From Pagrus major (Eukaryota > Chordata > Actinopteri > Spariformes > Sparidae), in the NCBI RefSeq assembly GCF_040436345.1, contig NC_133223.1, forward strand, positions 13,459,613 through 13,523,612: DNA of 64,000 bases. The letters are read 5' to 3'. The notes under the pieces were generated by a model. The model was not told where the DNA came from. It saw nothing but the letters and a program-made list of their open reading frames with translations, and ran no database searches. Made by a program: the position numbers and the translations under genes. Shown here piece after piece: positions 22,710-34,100 of this stretch (positions are counted from its first letter, which is position 1; every line of letters starts with the position of its first letter).

Positions 22710-25382
22710 GTATATATAAACGTGTTGGAGACATAACATTCTGCAATCAAGAAAATAGTCATCAGAAATCTGTAATGTAAATTAGCGTTCATTGCAGCTC
22801 TAGACCTTAGGGTTATTTCATAAGTGTATTTAATCATATTTTTTGTTGGTTAGGATGGAAACAGCTTCACATCTTGTAAAAGAATTGGTACAGGATTCAT
22901 TCTGACATTTCCTGCAGAGGGTGAGGATTGCCAGTGTCGACAGATATTGAATAAATTGAACCATGGAAAGAACATAAATATTCATGTTGATTGCTCCTCT
23001 GTTATGGATAGTCTCAACTCTGATTTAATAGCCTGAAGAACATGCAGTCGGGAATAATTGCATGTATGATTAATCTTTGTTTGTTATTAAAATTGAAAAT
23101 GATTCACACCCCTCTGACTCAACATCATCAGTGAATGTTCTCTGTAGCAAGATATCTTTGCTAATATCCTACTCACTTTGCACAGATCAAAGGTCTCCCC
23201 TTTGGGAACATCTTCTCAGTGAGTGATGGACCGCTGGACAACAGCACCGGAGTCATCTACTTCTATGTGACTCCGATGGACAACACTGTATCAGACCTGA
23301 AGATTAATCCCTATGCTTCACTCACATTCTCAGAAGCTGAGGGGGAATTCTGCAGGTAAGTCCCAACTTTAACCCACAGCCAGGTTGATTTGCTAAAAGG
23401 TCCCAATGAAGATGGTGCACTACTGGGCCCCCGTTAACCCCCATTACTTCCCACACTGTAGTTAATATGTGACCTGGCCCGGAGGTTTGCTGTGTGGTAA
23501 TTTGACTAAACAATAATATATATATATTTGACTATAACAATAATTATTTGAGAAATATGTAACAAAGCACAAAACAGAATTAATGAAGGTCTAACTAACT
23601 TACTTAAAACAGAGGCCTTCCTCAGCACTGGCCTCATGCTTTAGTAGTGCTTTTTAGTAGATTTCAGATCTCTGCCAGGTGTTTCTGGGGGCATGTGGGT
23701 GGGGAACAGGGCAGGATGTGTCTCCAGTGACAGTAGTGGAATGAAGGGGAGACAATACGCAGGTTGCAAAACACCAGCCATGTGAATAAGCCAACAGAGG
23801 AATCCATCAACACTAACTGTTGTCTCGAGTGGAAACAAGATTCCAAACTCATAATCACAGTCAGAATCTGCGTTAATGGCCAAGTATGTGTACACATACA
23901 AGGAATCTGACTCCAGTTTACATCGTTCTTAGTGTTCCTACACAGAAATAGACATAGTTATAAACAAAGACAACAACAACTGGACACATACATTTAAGTT
24001 AAAGAATAAAGGATGGTGACTAGTTCAGACAGAACTGTACAGTAACGTGCAAAGAAATTAGGTGTATATACAGTAAATTAAAGACCCCAATGGCATAAAA
24101 AGTGTACACCAAAGAATCTCTATACAAGTCAGCTGTTCTGTATGTTGTAAATCGTACACGTAGTGATGACTGATGACTGATGCAGTTGCTTACTTGCAGC
24201 CACTATCGTCTGGTTAAGAGGAGTCAGCAGTAAATGGTGGTATCAAACAGTGCAGTCACTAAAATAGGTTTTTCAAAAATTGTGAATCACCGTAACCATG
24301 ATAAGTCCTTGAGCATGCGGTCATAAATGTGCACAAACAGTATTAGGCTTGTTGCTTCATTCTCATCTGGACCTTAATTGATTTTACATCCTAACATATT
24401 TTCAAATGATTTTTAACACTTTTCTTATGAATATGTAGTTGAATGTTTAGTGTAAAGAACCAATACAATTACAGGGGTTTGGTCGGGTTGGGAGGTTACA
24501 TGTCTGTTGTACTGTAATTGTTAAATTAAAGGAGTGTACATTGTACACTTCTTTTAAGCATTACTGTTCTCTCATTTTTCCTTTTTTCCCCTCATGTTTT
24601 CCCTTTTTGTGTTGTGTGTATTTTGTTTTCAGCAGTATTGTGGAGAAAATAAACATGTTCAAATCCAGAACAATTGTGCTTTGCCTGTGTAAAAATCTTT
24701 ACACAAAAATGATAAGGCTGATGGGTCCAGTTTTATGCAAGATTAGCCCCTGACAGATAGAAAGATGGACATATGCGCACACACACATTAACATGACCAA
24801 ATGCATGATTGCCTGCAGGCGAAGTAATGATTTGCACAAATCAGTTGACACACTGTGAGCCTGGACCTTTCTGGGCCCTGGGGCAGTTGCCAGCTGAAGT
24901 TAAATTAGTTAGAGGCTCAGAAAAGCTAAAAAACCCTATTTGTGTGTGTTTGTGTGTGGTGTGTGTGTATGTTACAATGGTAACATGATCATCTGTGTTT
25001 AAAGGCAGATGGTGTATGACCCAGAGGATCCAAGATGTGCTCGACTCACACTAACAGGCAAGATGGTGGAGGTGGCCCCAGAGGAGCTTGTGTTTGCAAA
25101 GGAAGCAATGTTCTCAAGGTAAGTCAGCTAATGGAAGATGTAGTAGTATATTAATACATGTTGACTTCCTTTAACCTTGAAAATGAGGGAAAATAACAAA
25201 ATGTGTCACGTGTCTTCATGATTTATTCTTCTTTCTGTAGACATCCTGTGATGGCCAAGTGGCCAGTGGGACACAAGTGGTTCTTCATGAAGCTGGAGTT
25301 GATCCAGGTCTGGCTGCAGGACTGGATTGGAGGCGTATCACTCATTCCACTGGAGGACTACTTTAAAGCTTCGCCTTTCTAA
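20885..25382 (+). CDS. creg2: Cellular repressor of E1A-stimulated genes 2 (CREG2), four exons
   Basis: Secretory-pathway glycoprotein of the CREG family, with a flavin-reductase-like split beta-barrel fold; CREG2 is mainly neural in mammals. Exons: 20885-21310, 23186-23355, 25005-25118 and 25241-25382, all GT-AG, total 852 nt (283 aa), against 290 aa in human. The start ATG at 20885 is the only in-frame ATG before a hydrophobic signal peptide (YFPLAVFASVLCLCQS, about residues 5-20). An acidic, low-complexity linker with a five-proline run fills about residues 35-100. The conserved barrel begins near ARYIAHYSDWGHLSTIST and continues through KGLPFGN..SVSDGP, EAEGEFCR, DPEDPRCARLTLTG, AMFSRHP and WFFMKLEL. 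An N-glycosylation sequon NST lies at N161. SSVSW after the signal peptide and the VAPALLVDSAGLWKQ segment match CREG2 rather than CREG1. Intron 1 (1.9 kb) carries a MITE copy. Confidence 0.95.
21415..21885. mobile_element. Palindromic MITE (copy B) in creg2 intron 1
   Basis: The right end GTAAACACACTTTAATGTGTAAAACTGTTGGAGTTACCCTTTAA matches copy A. Internal blocks GCATATGTGAAAAAAGTAGTATAAAGCC, GTGATGTCACTCAGTGGCTAAGTTGCATT and their reverse complements near 21720-21830 show the palindromic layout. The left terminus is eroded. Confidence 0.8.
22000..22090. repeat. Teleost dispersed repeat, 'TACTTGAGTA' type, copy in creg2 intron 1
   Basis: GTACAGTTTTGAGGTACTTGCTGTTTACT...TACCTTTACTCAACTACATTTCAGAGG is a diverged copy of the same repeat seen near 12.6 and 20.5 kb. 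Confidence 0.5.
22649..22707. repeat. Compound (TG)n(TA)n microsatellite
   Basis: About nine TG units run into about twenty TA units in creg2 intron 1. The TA part is perfectly self-complementary and able to extrude as a cruciform. Confidence 0.95.
23356..25004 (+). other. creg2 intron 2
   Basis: 1.65 kb intron with no gene. It ends in a GT-rich run (about 24940-24970) and the acceptor TTTAAAG|GC. The next AG (CAG at 25006-25008) would shift the frame, so 25005 is preferred as exon start. Confidence 0.6.
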
Positions 25383-25729
25383 GAAAATATCTCTCCCGCT
25401 GCATCATGTCAGCCTACACAGATCCGCTCAGCTGTCTACACTACAGATGTGGTGCCAAAAGAATATTTTCAAAATCTTTTTTTTTTTTAACTACAGTTGC
25501 TGTTTTAATTTGTGAAAGGAAAATTATTCTTCACTTTTTTCTTTTGCACAATTTCACAAAATCAGTTTCCTGTTTGGTGTGTGAATGTATGCAAAGTCCA
25601 TAAGGAAGTTAAATGTAATGGTCACAGTCATCACAGCAAGCATAGATAATCTGTCTTTTAATATATTCTTTATAAACACTGTTTTTGACATTTTGTGGGT
25701 TTGCATTAAAGTATGTGTGCTGTTTGAAA

Positions 25730-25735
25730 AATAAA
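25730..25735 (+). terminator. Probable creg2 polyadenylation signal
   Basis: AATAAA about 350 bases after the creg2 stop codon, the first canonical signal in the 3' flank. Confidence 0.6.
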
Positions 25736-27600
25736 ATGAATGTTAGCACACACTATTATTGTGCAAACTGTTCAGATAAAATATACATTTTATGGTGTTA
25801 TCATTTAAACCCTTCAAAGGTTATATTTTTCTAAAAATATGACAAAAAAATATGAAAATAACAGGTAACTACGAGTTGACATCTGTTTCTTGGTGTTAAA
25901 GGTCGTGTGTTATCTTGTTAGTGAATTTTAAACTCCTAGGTTTTGCTCAGTAGATGGCACTCTTTCTATTACAGAGTGAGGAGTCGCTGCTGCTGTTGCT
26001 GCTGCTTCCTGGAAAACACTTTGGTCGCTTGAGGCTTGTGGTGATTTCATGGTGCTGACACCTCGAAACTTCACACAATCTGTAAATTTTTACTATAAGG
26101 CATTTCGACATGTAGTAATTTGAATCTTGACTAAACAACAAAGTGCACAGTTTGTTAAAGAATGCATTCATCATTCAGAGCTGCTGGATAACTGGATCCC
26201 AGTTTCCAGCGATGCATGACCTCAAAGGTATGAAGGCTTTATTTTGAAGGTTGTTACAGGAAGACCCGCTTGTGCACACTGACTAGAAATGCAGACGCTG
26301 CAAGTGAATTGATGAGATTAATTTATTAGCTTCGAAAGCAGTTTGTCGTCATTTCATATTTTGAAGGAGTATTAAATAATTTAAAAATAAGTTGGCAGTC
26401 TCAAAGTGTGAAACCACAAACAGGAAAATCAATAGTGCCTCTGGCAGGTTTTATTTTATGTGGTTTCCCCGGCCTGTTTACCCTGCAGACTTCAATTTAC
26501 ACACATGCAGACAGCAGGTTAAACTTGATTTCAGGCGAGCACCATTTACATGAGGGTGGCAGCAAATTTACATGTCGGTCTCACGTTTGTTTTGAAACAA
26601 TCAGATGATGGGGTTTAATCAATTTATACATCTAGTAACGTTTAGTCATATTTTCAAGGCATTTGACATGCCATATTGGCTTCACGTCTGAAAAATTACC
26701 ATGGCAATTACTAGTGTAGTATTACTAATTCTATTATAAATTATATTAAACTAAACATTAGAAGCATTAAATATTATAAATGTTATCATAAATCTATGGT
26801 CTGAATGCCATCAGAGTAAATACTGCAGCAGGTGAAACAGAAATGTGCAGCTTGTACTGCTTCTGGATATATTAACTAAATCATCTCTCTTATGCACAGA
26901 ACCAGTTTGATACACTAGGAAACACTGTTAAACGATCTCTTTTGATGCATTGAAGATGTCAATCTGTAATTTAGTCCATAAAAACTATGTCCCCTTATTA
27001 CATACAGCAGTCGCAATAATAAAACACTTAAACTCGCCACAACTCTCTCTCTCTTGTTATTTTCAATTCAATTCAAAGGGGCTTTACTGGCATGGGAAAA
27101 AGACGTTTACATTGCTAAAACAAGTTTGAAATAAGAATAACAACAAAAATTTACATAGAAGAAATGCATTTTTTGCAAAGTGTAGTATAAATACAGATAG
27201 TTAAATAAATAAATAACATTAGATAGAAAAATGTAAACTAGCAGTTTAAAAAAATATAAAAACTAAAAGTGAGAACTGCTGTATATAAACGATGCGACAG
27301 CTGATTTCTTTCAGGTGAAAGTGTACATTAGATATTTGTTCTGTATGCTGTTTGTCTCTCTTCTTGCTCCCAGCCCACGGACCAGGTCCCAAATATCGCG
27401 CGAACACTCGACTCATTCCGTGAATGTGCAGTTATGTCCGAAGGCAGGAGTGTTAACGTAAAAGTTACCTATGTGAGAATGACGAAATGCATCACTCAAA
27501 CAGATGAAAGGAGCCAGCAAGGTTACGCCTTCAACGCTTGAAAGGGTCAGTGTGGAAAAAAACAACCACAGTCTTGGTTAGTTGTCTTTTATTTTTTAAA
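25736..27600. other. Intergenic spacer between creg2 and mgat4a
   Basis: AT-rich spacer without a supportable gene. It includes a CAG/CTG-rich patch at about 25985-26010 and a repeat tail at 27062-27215. Confidence 0.55.
27062..27215. repeat. Probable retroelement 3' tail ('ATTCAATTCAA...GGCTTTACTGGCATGGGAAA')
   Basis: TTCAATTCAATTCAAAGGGGCTTTACTGGCATGGGAAAAAGACG is a recurring teleost repeat end. It runs into A-rich sequence and (AAAT)n. The family is not identified; boundaries are approximate. Confidence 0.45.
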
Positions 27601-28136
27601 ATTCATCTGTTGCCAGTTGAAGCGGAATCAACGTGATTTGAGGCGTTGCCTGTCGGCCACCGTCAGAGGCGGAGCAGCCTATCCCAGAGGACCAACCATC
27701 ACACACTCGAAATGCCTTCCACTTGTAACTTGTAGCTAACGACTGGCTGTTCAAACATACAATGGGTTGTATCGGCAGCTAGCTAGTTCAGCCTTTACCG
27801 ACCATGTAAGCCGTCTTGCCCGGGAAGGCAGTTGACTCGTGACTGATCGCCGTAGGACGGTACAGGAGGAGCCAGTTCCAGCCCTCCGAACAACGACAAG
27901 GAAAGACGCACCGAGACTGTACATTTGAGCACTCCCCTCCCAGCGCAGAAGTCCGTGTTCACACTCCGGGTAACTACAGCGGGTTTTTTTTGGTTTCTGG
28001 CCGTTTGACGCCTCCATATGCCTGCGCCTACACCCGTCTCGACACCCTGAAGGCAGAGAGAGGAGCGGAGGGAGGGAGGCAGCGGCAGCTCCGGGGTCCC
28101 CGACACTCAGCCGAGGAGAGGCATCGCTGAAATGAG
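27600..28136 (+). promoter_or_regulatory. mgat4a promoter and 5' UTR, CpG-rich
   Basis: GC- and CpG-content rise sharply from about 27620 to 28230 compared with the surrounding AT-rich DNA, typical of a CpG-island promoter without TATA. The 5' UTR is GC-rich and purine-rich just before the ATG. A possible upstream ORF, ATG at 28018 with TGA after ten codons, lies about 120 bases before the start. Transcription start sites cannot be fixed. Confidence 0.6.
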
Positions 28137-31100
28137 ATGAGGCTCAGAAATGGAACTGTGGCCACTGCGATTATTTTCTTCACGTCGTTCCTCAGCCTGT
28201 CCTGGTACACAGCGTGGCAGAATGGCAAAGGTAGGCTGAACCCTCCCGTCATCACGGTAACCACACTCATACATAAGGTAGCTATGTAACTGTTTTTTGG
28301 AAGAAGCAAGGCCTTGTTAACAAACTGGCTCACATGAAGATGACGTGGGTCCAGGCGGCACGTCGTAGGACAGCAGGTGTTGCCTTTCACTTCGCTCCCC
28401 ATCCTGTTCCTGTACAGTAGGTTAGCAGGGAGCGTGACATACCATGCATTGTTGTGGTCCAACGTACATTATACAAGGGATATCTAGTGTAAGAAATGGC
28501 CTTTCCAAACTCGTGCATGTTTATTGATTTTAATTATTACCATTCCCTCTGATATATGCGTTTTCACAGTTTGACAGCATGGCAGAGCTCTTCCGAGTCC
28601 TTATCTCCCCTCACAGCTGCTTATCCTCACGTTGTTTTGTTTCTATCCAACCCCAGTCAGTTGGGGACAATTTAGCCCTTCCCTGTCAGTTTGAAGTGCA
28701 GGCAGCACAGTGTGTAACTTGATTATCACACCAGTCTGTGTCATTTCCCTTCCTGCAGGCACATTCACATTTTTCATCTGAATAATAACCATATTTCTTA
28801 CATGTCCTGTCACACATCTGGACTCAGGCTTATTACACAAAAGCGTCTGTGTTTCACTAGTATGCAAGGGCCCAGAGCTCACTTGCCATGGTTTACCCTA
28901 TCCATGTGGGGAGGGTTGTGGGCCCTGGTGACTTATTATCAGCAGAGTGTAAATAATTGCAACCCTTAGATAAATTCCGAGGCAAGGGCTCATGTTGTGA
29001 TTACTGTGGAGCTTATCAGCTCGATTGAATATTTTCCTGTAAATGGAGTGCAGTCAGTGGCACAACTAGAGCAAGCTGAGACTTATCAAAAGTCTGTTTG
29101 ATAAGCAAAGGTCAATTAAGGATGACCTCTGCTCTGTCCGCTGGACCTGTTGATATGATTCAGCAAGTCTGTAGTCAGAACAGGGGTATTGATCAAACCC
29201 TTATGCTCAATTTTAGATAATTTTTAATAGATACAAACACGATATGGCTAGTAGTTTTTTTTACAAACTGGACACAAGTACCCTTTTACTTTTCCCTTAC
29301 AACTGCCTCTACTGTTGTTGATTTTGGCACGTTGTCAAATGTTCAACTTTTTAAGCATTCAAATACCAAATAAATGGGTCCTTTCTTTATTGTGTCTTGA
29401 CCACCTTAGTTTGTATTACAGCATTTGGCCCCATATGTGTGCCAGATGCATATTAAATCAACAACAAATATCAGATCTAACAATACTAAAGAACTCTGAT
29501 CGGGATGGGGGCCAAAAACACTTAATTGGTCCATCCTTAAAGAAAACGTTTTCATTGACTTGAAAACTGCATATGCACTTAACACATTTCCAATATGACC
29601 ACACATTACAGAAACATGACACAAATACAATAAGGCTGCAAGTCATACAACAACAACAACTACCAACACAACCGCAGGGTTGTCAGTGTATTTTTTCACT
29701 GGCCGGTTGGCCAATTGGGTCAGAAATCTACTTGCACAAAGTCAGTTTTTACTTGCAACTATTCAGATTGTTTTATTTACAAGCGTTTATCCAATAACAA
29801 CAAAGTCTAGATTCAATGGTCACGTTTACTCTTCATTTGAGTAAATAAATAAGGACGAGGACACAGTGCGTCATGGATGCAAAGCGACAACTTAAGTCCT
29901 ACCCAACTAAACTCCTGTTTTCTGGATAATTAAAATGTTTGCTCACGTCCAGCTCATTAACGTATTCTATTTTCTCACTTGCACGTTGGAAATCCATATT
30001 GTTGAGCCCTGCATAGAAGTTTTCCTTAGATGCTAAAAATTAACAGTTAATAAATGGCAAAGAACAATAGGCATATAGACACTATCCCCAAATGAAGTAC
30101 AAAAGAAAAGACAAACCTTTTCCGTACTTTTGGACAGCACTATAGTTGACATATTCATCAGTTTAGTGTAGTGTTCTGCTGGCAGCGTTCCTGTATTTCC
30201 TTGGCTTGTCTCTATATGCAGCAGGTGTCTCTCTGCCACGTAGGTGTTGACAAATTGGAGAAAGTGCTTCTTGATTTGACTTGTTTGCTTATTTGCAGCA
30301 TTTCTTTCCTACATGCTGCTGCCAATGTGTTTTTAAAGATTTTCTCTTCATTTGTTTGTGTTTTGTCTATTTGCTTGCTGCAGCGCATTGAAAAACACAG
30401 TATTGTAAACAGTGAGCCTATTTGTTTAATCAAAGGTTCTTTTCTGTTTGGGTTACAGAAGGTGTCAAATGTTCACGTTCTGGGGGTAAACAGGGTGCAG
30501 GCGGTAATGAAGATCCCTCTTTGGCCTTGTAGTGAAAGCTGTGGTATTGATTCAAATCATAAACTCTGGGCAGCATTAGTTTATGTGAAACAAATAGCTC
30601 TCATTCTTTGCCGAAAAGTTGCATTCTTTATGCACAATGCTGGGCTGTTTTCTGTCTTTATGTTATTGAGATCAAATGTAACACTAGTATCTTAGCTGGT
30701 GGAGGGGGACAAATGAAAGAGATGCCGTCAGATCGAGACATCAAAGATCCCAAATAAAATACAATGTCCCTACATGCTTTCGGAAAATGATTTTGTCACT
30801 TCAGGGTGCCTGAAGCTGAATAAACATATATAAAATAATATTTCAGTATGTATACATAAACTCTGATTAGTGTATTGCCTTCAAGTAGAGCCTTCACCTG
30901 CATCAACAACATCACACACTTTATTCATGCTCTCTATCTTGTATTGCTCTGGTTCATTGCCTCTCTGTGTTGCTTCTTGCCTTTAAAATGAGATGTTTTA
31001 ATACAGCTTTTCTTCTTTTTTTTAAACATACGAGCCTCTTTGATGTCCCATATCATCTCTCCCTGCGGTTATAGATGGCTTCTCCTCTTGAAGCTGCCCA

Positions 31101-34100
31101 GCGTGGGTGTTTCGAGCGTACTTGGCCTCAGGCATTGAATCATTCTAAAAGTGATACGAATTCCAAAGCTGTTCTAGTAGTTGTTAACGGAAAGCATGTT
31201 TGTATTTAGACTAATGACAGTCTTGTATGATTATTGTAGTCCATTTAAGACACAGCCAGTGGTTTTGTTTGGAGGGCAATAGGGGTGGATAGGTAATCTT
31301 AGGCAAAGTTTTTATTTTTATTTTTTTCCCCCTAACGTGATGCTTCCGCCAGCCTGTCTTCTTCCTGGTCACTTTACCGCTGTGATGAGAGCTGTGCCAG
31401 TCAGCTGTCCAAACACTCCATGTTGAATGACTCTCCAGAATGTGTACTTCTCTGTCAGAGTCGGCCCCAACCCCCCAGTGAGAGACTGCTCTTTAGTATC
31501 TGGTCACATTTCAAATGGAACCTTAACAATGTTGACTAGCAGGATAAATGTGAGATGAGTTATTGATATACTGACAACAAGTATCTGTGTTTTAAACAAA
31601 TAATGCATTAGCTCAAAATATGACTGTTGCCTTTTCGGCTTAGGGGAGCTTTATCTGTTTGTGTTTACCATATTAATAATGGCAGAGTGTACTTGGTGGT
31701 GCACAACTAAAAGTAATGAGTGGGTAGCAGGGGAGAACGTATTAGAGATGTCTTAATATCCCCATTCACAGTGATCTGCAAACAAACTTGATAAAGATTA
31801 CACAACCCACATCCGCCTCCTGACGGTAAAGAACATTCGTGACAGTAAAAAAACACGCATTAACCACTTTGTTTGTTGTCAGCCTTATGTGAAAAGCATT
31901 GTACTGCCATCAGCACATTATGCCACCACGAGTTTCTTTTTAAAAAAAGCATATAATGTTTTGCTTATAAGTCAGTTGAGTTACTGCTTTGAATTATGTC
32001 TTTATATTTATTTTTTATTTGCTTCCAAGTCCAATCGACATCGCCAGGGTGGCAGTGAAATTAAAATGCTTGAATTGTCATACACGCCATAAGACTACGC
32101 AACATATTAATTTAATGGAATACACCAATGTAATTATAATCAGATCTGCTTGTGTCATAATGATAGGACAGCGATATTATAAGCCTATTAATTTACACAT
32201 TCACACAGTAGGGGATCTTTTTTTAATGCCAGCTGTCGAGCCTGCATTTGGCAGCTGCAACTGTGTTGCTTTTAGTCTAAAATATGTGTTTAACTTATTC
32301 ATATTCGTACATATTATAGTTTGCTCTTCGTTTGTAAAATTCTTTTGTTCTGCTGCCTGTAGAATAGTACATGTTTGTGATCAAAGATAGATTGATATTG
32401 GTCTATGTGTTGCCCAAGATACGCTGATATGAAATCTCTGTTTAGGGGGAAAGTTTATAATGCAGGAAAAGATCCTTGAGGTAATACATAATTATTAAAT
32501 TCCCAGTAAGTGTATTTCAAAACTGTAAAATATCCTGCCTCTGTTACATATCTTTGTCACAAGTGTCAGATAACCATATTTGAGGGATCATGGCAATACA
32601 ACTGTGTTTATCGAACAATACATCAATATTGGAATTTTTTTACTCCTTAATTTCAGTATCAGCACTGTCCCCAAAAATCAAGTATCGGTCATGCTCTCGT
32701 AAACATCTGCCTTTTTTATTGTCAACATTCACACGGCTAGATGTGGAAAACCTGGGTTGACTTATCGAATTGATAACCACCGTTGTCCGACTGTATAGTT
32801 TGATCTTGGCTCTAAGGCTCCGTGAAGCCAATTAACGCAAGGATATCCTGAGTATGTTGAACTTGCCTTGTCGTACAGGCTCTTTGTATCGTGTTTGACA
32901 TTTCCCTTTAAACTTGTCTGAGGATGTGTCTTGGCAACTTGTGTCTCAATGGAATGGTGTTTTAGTTAAGTTATAGAAATGATGTGTTCCAGATGTTTTC
33001 AGGACATTGCTCTAGTTGTGAGCACTATAATACTTCCTGTGTGATTTCCAACAGTAGTCTGAGACGGCTCTGAACTGCTTATGGCTTCAGCAGATTTGCT
33101 GGGAATGTTACCAGGCACATTACACTCTTCCTCTCTGTAAATGTGACTTCCTCCTTACTTTCCTTAAGCCCATGCGTTCCTCTTCCTCTGTGTTTAAAGG
33201 CATGGTTTTCTTCCATCGTCACATCAAACACAATGGGCCAAAAATAGCAAGTGTTTGCAGTGATGGAGGTAAATGAGCAGGCAGATACAGAGGGTTGGAG
33301 GCCAGATACATGGTATATTGGTCAGAATAGGAGAGAATATGGCTTTCACATTGTGTGCTCTCATTTCTAGTGACTGGTTTTGTATGTGTGTGTGTACATT
33401 TAGTTTGTGTGCACTGTGAGGGCAGGCAGTCTGCCAGACAAAATCCTAAGTGGCCTGGAAGGAGGAAGAGAGTAGAAAAGGCCAAGCCTTAAATGAGAGA
33501 GGATGAGAAGAGCCTGAGGTGGGCTGTATGATGGAGGGAGAGGATGAGAGTGCTGACAGGGCAGTGAGACAGTAGGATTTACTTCTTTTTTCTGTGTTTT
33601 ATTCCCTACTTGGTCACATGTACATACCCACAGTCTGTCCAAACAAGAGCAGGCGTGTTCAGCTGTTTACGAGTTAACAATTGCCGTTTCCCTCCTCGTG
33701 CTTCTGCTCACTTCCTGTATCCCACACTGCTGTTCATTCATTCATGCATGCTTCTTCTCTGCTTGTGGACAGAATTCCCTGACGGCACACAGTTCCTTCT
33801 CAGTGTCAGAGGGGAGAGACGGTGATTGTTGGGCTCTAACCGTTCCCTGTTGACTTATGTGTAGCATACTCTTGCTGTATATACTGAACAAGGACAGATT
33901 AGTTTGTCTGTGTGGATGTGCTCGTGACAGCTTTGCTAAAGGTGATGATCTTTGCATTCACAAAAAAAAACAGAGTTTACAAGTTAATTCACTGGAATTA
34001 ATGTGTCCATGCACAATCCTGGTGGAAAGCCCGGTGGCCATGCAGATGTGGAAAGTGTATATTTGTTATAAAATGTACCTGCTGAAGCCAGACAGTCCAC

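Noticed and set aside
25006-25008. Alternative CAG acceptor for creg2 exon 3
   Set aside because: Using it would shift the frame; the acceptor ending at 25004 keeps the frame and the residue count seen in human CREG2.
30171-30695. Open frame of 174 codons in mgat4a intron 1
   Set aside because: Low-complexity, hydrophobic composition typical of AT-rich intron sequence; no conserved motif and no codon-use signal.
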